From Reinekea sp. G2M2-21 (GTDB lineage: Bacteria > Pseudomonadota > Gammaproteobacteria > Pseudomonadales > Natronospirillaceae), in NCBI RefSeq assembly GCF_015687175.1, contig NZ_JADPQG010000006.1:217706-281705 (forward strand): a stretch of DNA of 64,000 nt. The letters are read 5' to 3'. Shown here in pieces: positions 53,168 to 62,191 of the stretch; the stretch's first letter is position 1, and every line of letters starts with the position of its first letter. The translations under genes were made by a program, and so were the position numbers. The notes under the pieces are model-generated. The model ran no database searches, had not been told where the DNA came from, and saw nothing but the letters and a program-made list of their open reading frames with translations.

Positions 53168-55267
53168 ATGAACCGAGAATATTTTGCACAATTCCTTAAC
53201 GCTGAGGCCGGCCAAAATGTCCGGACTAAGTTTACGGCGGATGTTCTGCATCGACTAGTTCACAACGTTGAGATACCAGAGCATTTTGCCGGCCAGGCGT
53301 TGGATGAGCGCGGCTTTATTGATGCCCTTAGCGCAGAGGCAGCTGAGTGTTTGGCACCATTGCGACAGTCGTTTCTGTGCTTGCGTGATGAAATAAAGGA
53401 ATGTCCCGACGAAACAGCGTCAATCCGTGCAAAACTTGCTTTGGAAGTTACGCCGTTATTTCTCAGTACACTGCACTTAATATCATTCGTCTGTGGTAAC
53501 AGTAACAATGAATCCCGCTATGCAATGGAAACGCTGAAGGTACATGCGCAGGACATCGCCCATGGGCAACCCCGTAACGGACGTGTAGAGCTGTTTCAAA
53601 CGCTGTTGCAGGACAACGGCCTTGCCACTTCAGTTGATAACCTTATTCACTCAAGTACCGACAGTAGAATTTCCGATGGTGCATTTAACCTACCGGCAAA
53701 GTTAGTCACATTCGGACATTTCCCACAGTCATTGACGGGTGAAATTCTAGGTATCAATTTATTGCTCCGGCAGCCCGGGACGCTCCCACCATTAGAACTC
53801 TTGTCTACCTTAGTGACCGATAACGCTTGGTTTTTGGACCTGGGCGCTTCATCGCATAGCCAACATCAGTGCCTGGAGGATTCTATTGGTGCCGTACAGG
53901 CTTACGTCGATGATTTCGGTGATAAAGGGCGAGTGCAAATATTGAAGGGATATTTCTGGATTCTGAACGAGGTAAAAGTCTTTTGCGGAGAATTACTTAA
54001 CCTTTTGGATGCATGGAAGGACCCTCGTGAAGCGGCACGACAACTCATCGCCAATAGAACGTTTGATGCCTGTCAATATCATCGGAAGACGAAACTCGCA
54101 AAAGTTTCCATGCGCGAACTGCTCGATAAGGACGATACGGACAATTTCTTGAAACACCTCGCATCGAGCGCATTTGTGACCGAAGGAAAACCCGAATCAA
54201 GCCCACTGTTAAATAAACTTATAGCGCCTACGGGCAAGATGTTCCGAATTTTTGATGGCGATGACATCGCTATTTTAAATCGATGGATCAAAGGGATGCC
54301 TTACGAGTCGGATTCTTTAACAACGCCAGCGTACAAGCAATGGCAAGATGACGGTGAATTAGCTCTGCTCGAACACAGTAGTCACAATTTGGTCCCTTTC
54401 AGCAAAAACGATGTACCGATCCGAACGCGGTATTATCGGCTGTTGCGTTCAGAAACACTTCCATCGGATGAAGCATGGGCGAAAGATTACGCCAAGCATT
54501 GGCTGGCAAGCGCAGCCAAAGAAGGGGATTGCCCCCTGCCGTCCAGCTGGTCCGCCGGAACATTGGTCCGATGGCTACAACACCGTCACCAATTATCAAA
54601 TCAACAGTTTGATGAAGGCGACGATGTACCTGAAAAAGATGCGGTGGTGGCAGACATTTTGGCTTTAGCTCCGTTGACAATGATTGATGGCGCTTGGTTG
54701 AGTGGATTCTGCCATCCCCAAGTGGCCACTTCGTCTTTTGGGTTTCGGCTGTTTGAGACTTTTTACGATGAGCTCGGAAACGGTGTAGAAAGACAAAACC
54801 ATCCTGTCATTTATCGACAGCTACTCAACAAGGTTTACGGTGAATTTCCGCCGACTGCCAGCGTTGAGTTTTCAGAGCATTCTGCGTTCGATAACAAAGA
54901 CTTCGCCCTACCCGTTTACTGGCTCAGTATTGGTCGATTCCCTCTGACATTTACCCCTGAAATCCTCGGTTTAAACCTTGCTATGGAATTGTCAGGAGTC
55001 GGAGGTGGCTATCGAAAAACGCACAAAGCTTTGGTTAAGTACCGATTCCCCACTTTGTTTGTGGACTTACACAATACCATCGACAACACATCAACTGGCC
55101 ATAGCGCATGGGCTGCAGCCGCTATCGACGCTTATCTATCAACCTACTCAACAGATGCGCAAGTGGAACTTTGGCAAAGGATTCGTACAGGGTACATGTC
55201 CCTCAGTCAGATACCGCAAAAAAGCATCTTCCACAAAATAAAAGAAAGGATGAAATCAATTCTATGA
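53168..55267 (+). CDS. Tandem-domain haem-oxygenase-like diiron protein
   Basis: A 699-aa protein that repeats one plan twice. Around residue 187-200 it reads FGHFPQSLTGEILGINLLL, and around 588-605 IGRFPLTFTPEILGLNLAME; each is followed some 30 residues later by a His-containing segment (LGASSHSQHQCLEDS; TIDNTSTGHSAWAAA). The E of EILG and the D/H of DNxxxGH are typical ligands in the 'iron-containing redox enzyme' (haem-oxygenase-like diiron, HDO) group, which does N-oxygenation, desaturation and C-C cleavage on amino-acid substrates. The second domain looks better conserved. Start at 53168 (ATG) or 53159 (TTG) is coupled to the small peptide's stop. The next gene overlaps by ATGA. Confidence 0.6.
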   Translation: MNREYFAQFLNAEAGQNVRTKFTADVLHRLVHNVEIPEHFAGQALDERGFIDALSAEAAECLAPLRQSFLCLRDEIKECPDETASIRAKLALEVTPLFLSTLHLISFVCGNSNNESRYAMETLKVHAQDIAHGQPRNGRVELFQTLLQDNGLATSVDNLIHSSTDSRISDGAFNLPAKLVTFGHFPQSLTGEILGINLLLRQPGTLPPLELLSTLVTDNAWFLDLGASSHSQHQCLEDSIGAVQAYVDDFGDKGRVQILKGYFWILNEVKVFCGELLNLLDAWKDPREAARQLIANRTFDACQYHRKTKLAKVSMRELLDKDDTDNFLKHLASSAFVTEGKPESSPLLNKLIAPTGKMFRIFDGDDIAILNRWIKGMPYESDSLTTPAYKQWQDDGELALLEHSSHNLVPFSKNDVPIRTRYYRLLRSETLPSDEAWAKDYAKHWLASAAKEGDCPLPSSWSAGTLVRWLQHRHQLSNQQFDEGDDVPEKDAVVADILALAPLTMIDGAWLSGFCHPQVATSSFGFRLFETFYDELGNGVERQNHPVIYRQLLNKVYGEFPPTASVEFSEHSAFDNKDFALPVYWLSIGRFPLTFTPEILGLNLAMELSGVGGGYRKTHKALVKYRFPTLFVDLHNTIDNTSTGHSAWAAAAIDAYLSTYSTDAQVELWQRIRTGYMSLSQIPQKSIFHKIKERMKSIL

Positions 55268-57105
55268 TGTATACCCTTGGAATTTCAGCATTCTATCACG
55301 ACAGCGCTGCAACATTACTGGCCGACGGCAAGATAATCGCCGCTGCCCAGGAAGAGCGTTTCACCCGTGTCAGGCACGACCGAAGCTTCCCGAAACATGC
55401 TATAGAGTATGTTTTACGTTGCGCTGATATCGAGCTTTCCGATGTAGATCATGTCGCCTACTACGAAGACTCCGCCGTTAAATTTACTCGTGTTGTATCC
55501 ACGGCAGCCGCAGCCGGTTTAAAAGGAACGCTCAAGTATGCTCCGGTATTAAAAGACTGGTTAACGTCTAAACGCCGAATGGACAAAGAAGTCGTTCGCC
55601 ACCTGAGAGACATGGGTGACCGCCCCAATCGTACCATCAATGTTTACAGTCACCATCAATCTCACGCTGCATCGGCATTTTATCCAAGCCCGTTTGAAAG
55701 TGCTGCAATACTTTGTGTTGACAGTGTCGGTGAATGGGCAACCACCACTGTCTGGCATGGCACACCTCAGAGCCTGAAGCTGGTTGCTGAAATTCAGTTT
55801 CCACATTCATTGGGGCTGCTGTACTCCGCGTTCACTTACTTCTGCGGATTCAAAGTGGACTCTGGAGAATACAAGCTAATGGGGCTGGCTCCTTATGGTA
55901 AGCCAACGCATGTAGACACGATTTTAACGGAATTGATTGACGTTAAAGCCGACGGAAGCTTCCGGTTAAATTGGCCAAAATTTGAATTCGTCAATGGCGA
56001 AGTTATGACGGGCGGTAGTTTTGAAGATCTTTTCGGTGGACCTCGCCGAGAGTCAGAGGCGCCACTGACAGAAAGAGAATTCAACCTGGCTGCGTCCGTT
56101 CAAAAAGTAACAGAACTGGTCGTTTCAAGGCTGGCAAAAACCGCAAAGGAGCTTACTGGTGAAAGTCACCTGTGCATGGCGGGAGGTGTTGCGCTGAACT
56201 GCGTCGCCAATGGCATTGTCTCACGCGAAAGAACGTTTGATCGACTCTGGATTCAACCCGCTGCTGGCGACGCGGGCGGCTCCCTGGGTTCGGCACTTCT
56301 GGCAGATCGTAAGTACCGGAATGTTCATACACGGGAGCTGAAAAAGGAATTGAAAGATGCCATGCAAGGCGCACTGCTAGGACCTGAGTATTCTGCAGAT
56401 CAAATCCAGGCGGAGCTGGATAAACACAGCGCGGTGTATGAAAAGCTAGCGTCTACCGACCTGGACAAAAAGGTCGCCTCAGCGATTGAATCCGGAAAAG
56501 TGATTGGTTGGTTTCAGGGACGAATGGAGTTCGGTCCAAGGGCATTGGGAAATCGTTCCATCATTGGCGACCCTCGACGCGCGGACACACAGAAGAACAT
56601 GAATCTGCAAATCAAATTCAGGGAATCCTTCCGGCCATTTGCACCAGTCGTGCTGGCTGAGAAAGCCTGTGAGTATTTCGACATTGTTGAAGAGAGCCCT
56701 TACATGCTGGTTGTCTCTCCGGTTGTTGAAGCGATCCGAAAGTCCGTACCGACTGAAGATAAAAAACGGAGCGGCATTGACCTTCTCAATGTGGTTCGTA
56801 GCGACTTGCCTGCTATCACACATGTTGACTGTTCAGCACGAGTGCAAACAGTTGATGAAGAACGGAACCCAAGATTCCGTGCCCTTCTGGATACATTTTA
56901 TGACATGACCGGTTGCCCGGTGTTGGTTAACACTTCGTTTAATGTTCGAGGAGAACCAATCGTAAATACGCCTTTTGAAGCCTACCAATGTTTCATGCGA
57001 ACCAATATGGACATTTTGGCCATCGGCGATTTCTATTTGGAAAAAGCGAAGCAACCTGAGTTTATCGAAGAAATTGACTGGCGCGAAGCAGTGCCACTGG
57101 ACTGA
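55264..57105 (+). CDS. O-carbamoyltransferase, NodU/CmcH family
   Basis: A 613-aa enzyme of the carbamoyl-phosphate-dependent group (NodU, CmcH, TobZ). N-terminal ATPase-fold domain: YTLGISAFYHDSAATLLADG, EERFTRVRHD, the metal-binding HHQSHAASAFY (H130, H131, H134), and GEYKLMGLAPYGKP. C-terminal YrdC-like carbamoylation domain: VIGWFQGRMEFGPRALGNRS, FRPFAPVVL, NTSFNVRGEPIV. It transfers carbamoyl to a hydroxyl group, so the pathway has a hydroxylated intermediate, in line with the oxygenase gene downstream. Start at 55264 overlaps the previous stop (ATGATG). Confidence 0.88.
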   Translation: MMYTLGISAFYHDSAATLLADGKIIAAAQEERFTRVRHDRSFPKHAIEYVLRCADIELSDVDHVAYYEDSAVKFTRVVSTAAAAGLKGTLKYAPVLKDWLTSKRRMDKEVVRHLRDMGDRPNRTINVYSHHQSHAASAFYPSPFESAAILCVDSVGEWATTTVWHGTPQSLKLVAEIQFPHSLGLLYSAFTYFCGFKVDSGEYKLMGLAPYGKPTHVDTILTELIDVKADGSFRLNWPKFEFVNGEVMTGGSFEDLFGGPRRESEAPLTEREFNLAASVQKVTELVVSRLAKTAKELTGESHLCMAGGVALNCVANGIVSRERTFDRLWIQPAAGDAGGSLGSALLADRKYRNVHTRELKKELKDAMQGALLGPEYSADQIQAELDKHSAVYEKLASTDLDKKVASAIESGKVIGWFQGRMEFGPRALGNRSIIGDPRRADTQKNMNLQIKFRESFRPFAPVVLAEKACEYFDIVEESPYMLVVSPVVEAIRKSVPTEDKKRSGIDLLNVVRSDLPAITHVDCSARVQTVDEERNPRFRALLDTFYDMTGCPVLVNTSFNVRGEPIVNTPFEAYQCFMRTNMDILAIGDFYLEKAKQPEFIEEIDWREAVPLD

Positions 57106-57133
57106 TTCAAACCAATCATTTAGGAGAAACCAA

Positions 57134-57250
57134 ATGTACTACTTATTAATGTTTTTTGTTGCTTTGTCCGGCATCTACGTGCGTAGAAGCAAATCTTTCG
57201 CTGCGAAACCAGACATGAAGTCCACGTCTTATTTGAGACGAACGAAATGA
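57134..57250 (+). CDS. 38-residue membrane peptide
   Basis: An ATG frame of 38 codons behind a good AGGAG site (57122-57126). It has one hydrophobic helix, MYYLLMFFVALSGIYV, then a basic tail (RRSKSF...YLRRTK). Its TGA overlaps the ATG of the oxygenase gene (ATGA), so it is translationally coupled. It may be a small membrane anchor or a leader; no family known to me. Confidence 0.55.
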   Translation: MYYLLMFFVALSGIYVRRSKSFAAKPDMKSTSYLRRTK

Positions 57251-58203
57251 ACATTATGGTCAATAAGATTCCTTCATTTTCATTTTTGAAAACGATCAAG
57301 TTGGATAACTTGAAGTTGGAGGACCTCAATGAATTTCGTGCATCTTTGGCCGGTCAGCATCATACCGCTGAAAATGTTGGAGAAACGGGAAGCAACTGGC
57401 TGAGATCGGTCTTGCATCCGGATGTTATTGACGACATTCGAAAGTTTGCCCGCAGCAGTCACAAAGTGCTGTTACTGCAGGGTATCAATCTCTCTACGGA
57501 TATTCCATCACCCCGTACCGGGTTTCTGAGCGAAGACCAATGCGTCCTGGATTTTGACCTGTTGCTATTTGGCATGCTACGACTTCTGGGGGTGGAACCA
57601 CACGCAGTGGAATACGAGAACTACGGCAAACTCGTCAGAAATGTCGTACCCGTGCCAGACGCTGTCGGTACCACCAGCTCCTGGGGTGCTGATGTCGACT
57701 TTTCATGGCATACGGACAATCCAAACTGGCCATTTGCAGACAAAAACAGCGATATCACATCCTGCACGCCAGAGTATCTAGCTTTTACTGCGGTACGCAA
57801 TGAAGAAGCCGCCTCAACCGACGTGGTATTCATTGACACGGTGTTGGATACCTTACCGAACTGGGCCATTGAGCAGTTAATGCGACCTGCATTTAAGTTC
57901 AAAGCACCTGCGTCCAATGAAAGTTTCCACGGTAAAGCCAGAATTTTCCCGATCCTGGAATATTCAGGCGGTGGATTCAGGATGCGTTTTGATGAATCGA
58001 TCATTACAGCTACAGATCCAGATGGAAAAGAAGCATTGGATGTTTTAATTCAAAAACTTCACGACATTGAAGGAAATCGACTGGTTCTTGGACCGGGAGA
58101 TTTCCTGATCTTTAAAAATACCCAGGTGTTACACAGACGAAAGGCTTTTGAGCCAAAACTCGATGGCAATGCTCGTTGGTTACGCCGAATTTATGGCAGC
58201 TAA
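57247..58203 (+). CDS. Fe(II)/2-oxoglutarate-dependent oxygenase (clavaminate synthase/TauD-like)
   Basis: A 318-aa oxygenase. The metal triad is visible as H155-x-D157 (WHTDNPNWPF) and H296 (VLHRRKAF), with R310 as the likely 2-oxoglutarate anchor. The sequence before the triad (NVVPVPDAVGTTSSWGADVD) is like the clavaminate synthase/Asn-Arg hydroxylase group, which hydroxylates beta carbons of free or tethered amino acids. It probably makes the hydroxyl that the carbamoyltransferase decorates. Confidence 0.75.
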   Translation: MNIMVNKIPSFSFLKTIKLDNLKLEDLNEFRASLAGQHHTAENVGETGSNWLRSVLHPDVIDDIRKFARSSHKVLLLQGINLSTDIPSPRTGFLSEDQCVLDFDLLLFGMLRLLGVEPHAVEYENYGKLVRNVVPVPDAVGTTSSWGADVDFSWHTDNPNWPFADKNSDITSCTPEYLAFTAVRNEEAASTDVVFIDTVLDTLPNWAIEQLMRPAFKFKAPASNESFHGKARIFPILEYSGGGFRMRFDESIITATDPDGKEALDVLIQKLHDIEGNRLVLGPGDFLIFKNTQVLHRRKAFEPKLDGNARWLRRIYGS

Positions 58204-58230
58204 AACGATAATAGGAATAAGGAGTCAGAA

Positions 58231-59487
58231 ATGAATAAACGTGTAGCCGTAATTGGTGGTCGCCCTTCACCAATCCACAACGCAAAAGAACTTGGAATTG
58301 ATGTTGTCCTGGTCCATGAAGAAGGTGCATACGAGCCGAGCGTGATTAATTACTGTGAACAGATTGTTCACGCAGATATCACAGACGCTGAAGCCATGAT
58401 CAAGGTTCTGGAACCATTACACAAGGAACGTCCGTTCGACCGAATTCTAACCACAACTGAGAATGCCGGGGAGTCAACCGGCAAATTGGTCGATTATTTT
58501 CAACTCCCGGGCGTTGCCTATCAGACGGCTTTCTTACTTAAAGACAAGCTGGCCATGCGCGATCATCTGGCTGAGCACAATCTCAGCCCTGTTGCCTACC
58601 AAAAAATCACCCAAGTGGATGAAGCCATCGACTTCGTCGATCGAGTCGGACAGTCTGTACTGAAACCGGCTGAAGGCGTCGCCAGTCTTCATATTCATCA
58701 TTGCAGCAATGAAACCGATGTTCGCAATGCGATGGTCTCACTCGAAGCTGCTGGCGTAACGAACATCATCATCGAGGAGTTCCTGGACGGACCTGTTGTG
58801 AGTGTTGACTCCTTTTCCTTTGAAGGTCGTCATGTTCCCATTGGTTATTCCCAATACCGTATGAATGAAAAGTATGTCGAGTGGGAAGTCAGCACTCCCA
58901 GCTCATACGCAAAGCCTTGGCTCAATGAACTGCGTGACATGGTTTGCCGCCTGTTAGACGCTGTTGAGTTACGGGAGGGTCCTTCCCATAGCGAATTCGT
59001 ACTGACCGAAAAAGGCCCACGTGTACTGGAGTCCCACGCTCGATTGGCAGGGTCTGGTGCACCAGAACTGGTAAAACGGGCATTTGGTGTAGATCTGAAT
59101 AGAATGTTTCTGACTATTCCATTAGGTATAGATACCTTGCCAGAGACGTCTCCTGAGCCAATAGCCGGTGCGGCCATCCAGTTCTTTGTTCCTACGCCAG
59201 GGAAAGTTGTCAGTGTTTCAACGGACCTGCCAAATGATATCGACGTGCGCTATACGAAAAAAGGCGAAGCGCCAATGGTCTTTTTACCATTTCTTTTTGA
59301 TCTGGGAGAATCCAAGAAGGCGGTCGTTATTCAGAAGCATGAAGGAGATACCATCCCTCGTTTAGACACAGTCGCAGACTGTGCTTCAGGGTACGTACTT
59401 GCCACGGGTGAGTCTCGTGAAGATGCTGTTCGGATCACAGACGAACTGGTTTCCCAAGTTCACTTCGAAGTGGTTGTACAAGAATGA
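58231..59487 (+). CDS. ATP-grasp carboxylate-amine ligase 1
   Basis: A 418-aa ATP-grasp enzyme of the dipeptide/L-amino-acid ligase type. Seen: MNKRVAVIGGRPSPIHNAKE, DKLAMRDHLAEHNLSPVAYQ, lysine in VLKPAEGVAS, VTNIIIEEFLDGPVVSVDSF, and the Mg-binding end EGPSHSEFVLTEKGPRVLES-HARLAGSG. Such ligases (BacD-like) activate a carboxylate as acyl phosphate and join it to an amine. An AAGGAG site precedes the ATG. The second ligase overlaps the end by four bases. Confidence 0.78.
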   Translation: MNKRVAVIGGRPSPIHNAKELGIDVVLVHEEGAYEPSVINYCEQIVHADITDAEAMIKVLEPLHKERPFDRILTTTENAGESTGKLVDYFQLPGVAYQTAFLLKDKLAMRDHLAEHNLSPVAYQKITQVDEAIDFVDRVGQSVLKPAEGVASLHIHHCSNETDVRNAMVSLEAAGVTNIIIEEFLDGPVVSVDSFSFEGRHVPIGYSQYRMNEKYVEWEVSTPSSYAKPWLNELRDMVCRLLDAVELREGPSHSEFVLTEKGPRVLESHARLAGSGAPELVKRAFGVDLNRMFLTIPLGIDTLPETSPEPIAGAAIQFFVPTPGKVVSVSTDLPNDIDVRYTKKGEAPMVFLPFLFDLGESKKAVVIQKHEGDTIPRLDTVADCASGYVLATGESREDAVRITDELVSQVHFEVVVQE

Positions 59488-60656
59488 GCTACATACTGTG
59501 TTTGCATCGCTGGGTAGGACAACAGGCACTCTACGCAGAGTACCTTAAAGACTCCAACCTTAAGCTTCGCGTCCTTTGTACGCAGGAATCGATTGATTCA
59601 TTGCCAAGGGCCTGTTGTCTGTCGATAGAAGCCTTTCCATCATTGGACAATGTTGAGCAAGTGCTGAGTATTGCAGAGCGACATATTAGTGAACACGGTA
59701 TGCCTGAGCTTATCGTCGCCTTAAATGAAGCAGACTTACTGACGGCCGCTCTCCTGAGAGAGCGCTGGCAAATAAAGGGTGATCATAGTGCACGAGCAGA
59801 ACAGTTCCGTGACAAACTGAAAATGCTTGATGTTGCGAAAATGCAGTCAGCCATAAAAGTTCTTCCTGCAGAAAGACCTGAAAATGTCGAGTCGATTGTG
59901 ACGTCATCCGGCTTCCCGATAATCTTGAAACCTCGATTTGGCACAGCCAGTAAAGGCGTAAAGAGAATCACCTCATTAGAGCAACTTGACCAAGAAGAGC
60001 CATTCCATGAACCCATGATGGTTCAGGAGTTTTGCTCTGCGCCCATCTTACATGTTGATGGTTGGTGGGATGGTAATGAATTGGTTGTGGCGACGGTTTC
60101 TCGCTACTCAAATACTTGCGCGGAATTCGATGAAAACTCACCCTTAGGCAGCGTTGAGCTAAACCATGGGGATGAAGAGCAACGCATTCTTGATCGCGTT
60201 AAAGTGTTAGTCGCCGCATTTTCGCCAAAGGAAGACTTGGTCTTCCACCTGGAATTATTTGAGGATGGCGAGGAGTTAGTCTTCCTGGAAATCGCAGCGC
60301 GAGTCGGCGGAGCTGAAATTCCGTTTATGTGGCGAGAAATTCGAAATATTGATCTATTGGGTATTGCCTGGGAATTACAAACCGGGCTTTCAACCGTTTA
60401 CCGAGATCGTGCTCGGCAATTAAGCTCAGGCAGTCGCCCCATTCAAATCGATAGGGGTGCTTGGATCATTGCCCAACGACACGGTGCAAGTAAAGACGAC
60501 TTAAAAACGCTTTATTGGGCCCAAGGGGAAGAGAAAGAGTTCTATGCCAGTGGAGTCTATGAAGGCGCCAAAACCCGGCTGCGTTTTAAAAGTAATCATC
60601 AAGAATTACTATTAACAGATGTACAGAAAGTATTTTTACAACTGTCTGAAGCCTGA
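59484..60656 (+). CDS. ATP-grasp carboxylate-amine ligase 2
   Basis: A 390-aa ATP-grasp protein, distant from the first. Seen: FRDKLKMLDVAKMQSAIKVL, the ATP lysine region GFPIILKPRFGTASKGVKRI, EPMMVQEFCSAPILHVDGWW, and the Mg-binding FLEIAARVGGAEI. With the neighbouring ligase this allows two amide bonds, so a tripeptide-like or doubly capped product is possible. Overlaps the upstream gene by ATGA. Confidence 0.72.
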   Translation: MSYILCLHRWVGQQALYAEYLKDSNLKLRVLCTQESIDSLPRACCLSIEAFPSLDNVEQVLSIAERHISEHGMPELIVALNEADLLTAALLRERWQIKGDHSARAEQFRDKLKMLDVAKMQSAIKVLPAERPENVESIVTSSGFPIILKPRFGTASKGVKRITSLEQLDQEEPFHEPMMVQEFCSAPILHVDGWWDGNELVVATVSRYSNTCAEFDENSPLGSVELNHGDEEQRILDRVKVLVAAFSPKEDLVFHLELFEDGEELVFLEIAARVGGAEIPFMWREIRNIDLLGIAWELQTGLSTVYRDRARQLSSGSRPIQIDRGAWIIAQRHGASKDDLKTLYWAQGEEKEFYASGVYEGAKTRLRFKSNHQELLLTDVQKVFLQLSEA

Positions 60657-60673
60657 ATTAGAGAGGAATTAAA

Positions 60674-61417
60674 TTGAAAACAGCAGTAATTACCGGCGCC
60701 AGTACCGGAATTGGTGAAGCATGCGCCCGCACATTGGCCGCTTCAGGATGGCAAGTAGTTCTTGTCGCAAGACGGGCCGAGCGTATCGCAAAAATCGCGG
60801 ATGAGCTTCAAGGGCTAGCCTTACCACTTGATGTCACGAACGTGACGAAAGATGATTTTGAGGCTGTCGAACAATGCGATTTGTTGATCAACTGTGCTGG
60901 CGGCGCACTTGGGCTTGACCAAGTCGACTCTTACTCGGCAGAAGACTGGTCAACCATGTTTGACAGAAATGTAATAGGCACTCTGAAAATGACACAAGCT
61001 TTGCTACCTCGAATCATTGAAGCTCAGGGTTGCATTATCAACATAACATCGACGGCAGCGTTAGGTGGTTATGAAGGCGGCAGCGGTTACTGCGCTGCAA
61101 AAAGTGCGCAAAGAGCCTTAACGCAGTCACTTAGATTGGAAATGAAAGGTAAGCCTATCCGAATCACGGAAGTATTACCTGGCATGGTGTACACACCAGA
61201 ATTTTCATTAAATCGGTTTAATGGGGATGAAGCAAAAGCGAAAGCCGTCTACGAAGGAGTTGACCGACCGTTGACCGGTGAAGATGTAGCTGAAGTCGTG
61301 GCAAGCATCGCACACCTGCCTCCGCACGTTAACATTGATGAAATTGTCGTACGCCCAGTTGCTCAACGTGGCCAATATGCATTGCATCGAGGTGAACTCG
61401 GTTGGCATGAAAAATAG
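60674..61417 (+). CDS. Short-chain dehydrogenase, YdfG-like
   Basis: A 247-aa SDR with TTG start supported by AGAGGA 6 bases ahead. Cofactor loop TGASTGIGEACA, NADP-type ARRAER after the second strand, NCAGGALGL, catalytic Ser in NITSTAAL and YCAAK. The order resembles YdfG, which oxidises L-serine and L-allo-threonine at the beta-hydroxyl, so the substrate here may be a beta-hydroxy amino acid. It follows ligase 2 by 17 bases. Confidence 0.78.
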   Translation: MKTAVITGASTGIGEACARTLAASGWQVVLVARRAERIAKIADELQGLALPLDVTNVTKDDFEAVEQCDLLINCAGGALGLDQVDSYSAEDWSTMFDRNVIGTLKMTQALLPRIIEAQGCIINITSTAALGGYEGGSGYCAAKSAQRALTQSLRLEMKGKPIRITEVLPGMVYTPEFSLNRFNGDEAKAKAVYEGVDRPLTGEDVAEVVASIAHLPPHVNIDEIVVRPVAQRGQYALHRGELGWHEK

Positions 61418-61453
61418 TTTGAAGATCTGAACACTTATAAAGGAGGTCTACCT

Positions 61454-62092
61454 ATGGTTAGCGGTGCAAGTATGGCAGGCGTTGCAGTGATTGCACTCGG
61501 TATCGTACTGACGCCCGGTCCCAATATGGTGTATTTGGCGTCTCGATCCATCTCACAGGGCAGAATGCCCGGCATGATATCGCTAGCTGGTGTAGTCCTC
61601 GGCTTTATTTGTTATATGTTCGCTTCGGCGTTAGGCCTGTCCGCAATATTTAAAGCGGTGCCGGTTACTTATGACATTGTCAGGATTGTGGGAGCTTTCT
61701 ATCTGGGTTATTTGGCATGGAGTATGGTCAAACCCAGAGGAGCGTCTCCTTTCGAAGCTCAGGTGTTGTCAGCTCACTCACCTAAACGATTGTTCACAAT
61801 GGGACTGGTAACGAACCTATTGAACCCTAAAATCGCATTGATGTATGCGGCTTTGATTCGACAGTTCATTGACACCTCGATAGGATCAACTTTTAATCAG
61901 TTTATTCAATTCGGCATGATTCAAGTGACTATTGCGGCATCGATCAATGCATTGATCGTACTCGGAGCAGGTTCGATCAGTAATACCTTGTCGCAAAACC
62001 CGAAAGCCATGACTATTCAACGGTGGGTTTCGGGTACCGTTCTAGGCGCATTCGCCGTCAAAATTCTGTTTCAAAAAACACCAGCAACCTAA
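61454..62092 (+). CDS. LysE/RhtB-family amino-acid exporter
   Basis: A 212-aa membrane protein with about six helices; LGIVLTPGPNMVYLASRSIS-type start and FYLGYLAWSMVK, TNLLNPKIALMYAALI are typical of LysE/RhtB. A strong AAAGGAGG site precedes the ATG. Exporters of this family carry amino acids and small derivatives; AmbA in the AMB antimetabolite cluster of Pseudomonas is a family member. As last gene of the operon it probably exports the product. Confidence 0.82.
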   Translation: MVSGASMAGVAVIALGIVLTPGPNMVYLASRSISQGRMPGMISLAGVVLGFICYMFASALGLSAIFKAVPVTYDIVRIVGAFYLGYLAWSMVKPRGASPFEAQVLSAHSPKRLFTMGLVTNLLNPKIALMYAALIRQFIDTSIGSTFNQFIQFGMIQVTIAASINALIVLGAGSISNTLSQNPKAMTIQRWVSGTVLGAFAVKILFQKTPAT

Positions 62093-62191
62093 TTGCTGTC
62101 AATAACCATCGCCGGACCCGTAACATACAAAGTGACTGTATTAAGGGTCCTGTTACCGAAGTAAATAGTTTTCTCGGCATTAGTAAATTAA

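Noticed and set aside
55108..55263. Longer N-terminus for the carbamoyltransferase
   Set aside because: The 52 extra residues are read inside the upstream gene in another frame; the ATGATG at 55264 fits the family start MYTLGISAFYHDSA.
53168..61417. NRPS or PKS modules in the biosynthetic operon
   Set aside because: No adenylation, carrier-protein or ketosynthase motifs were seen; amide formation is assigned to the two ATP-grasp enzymes.
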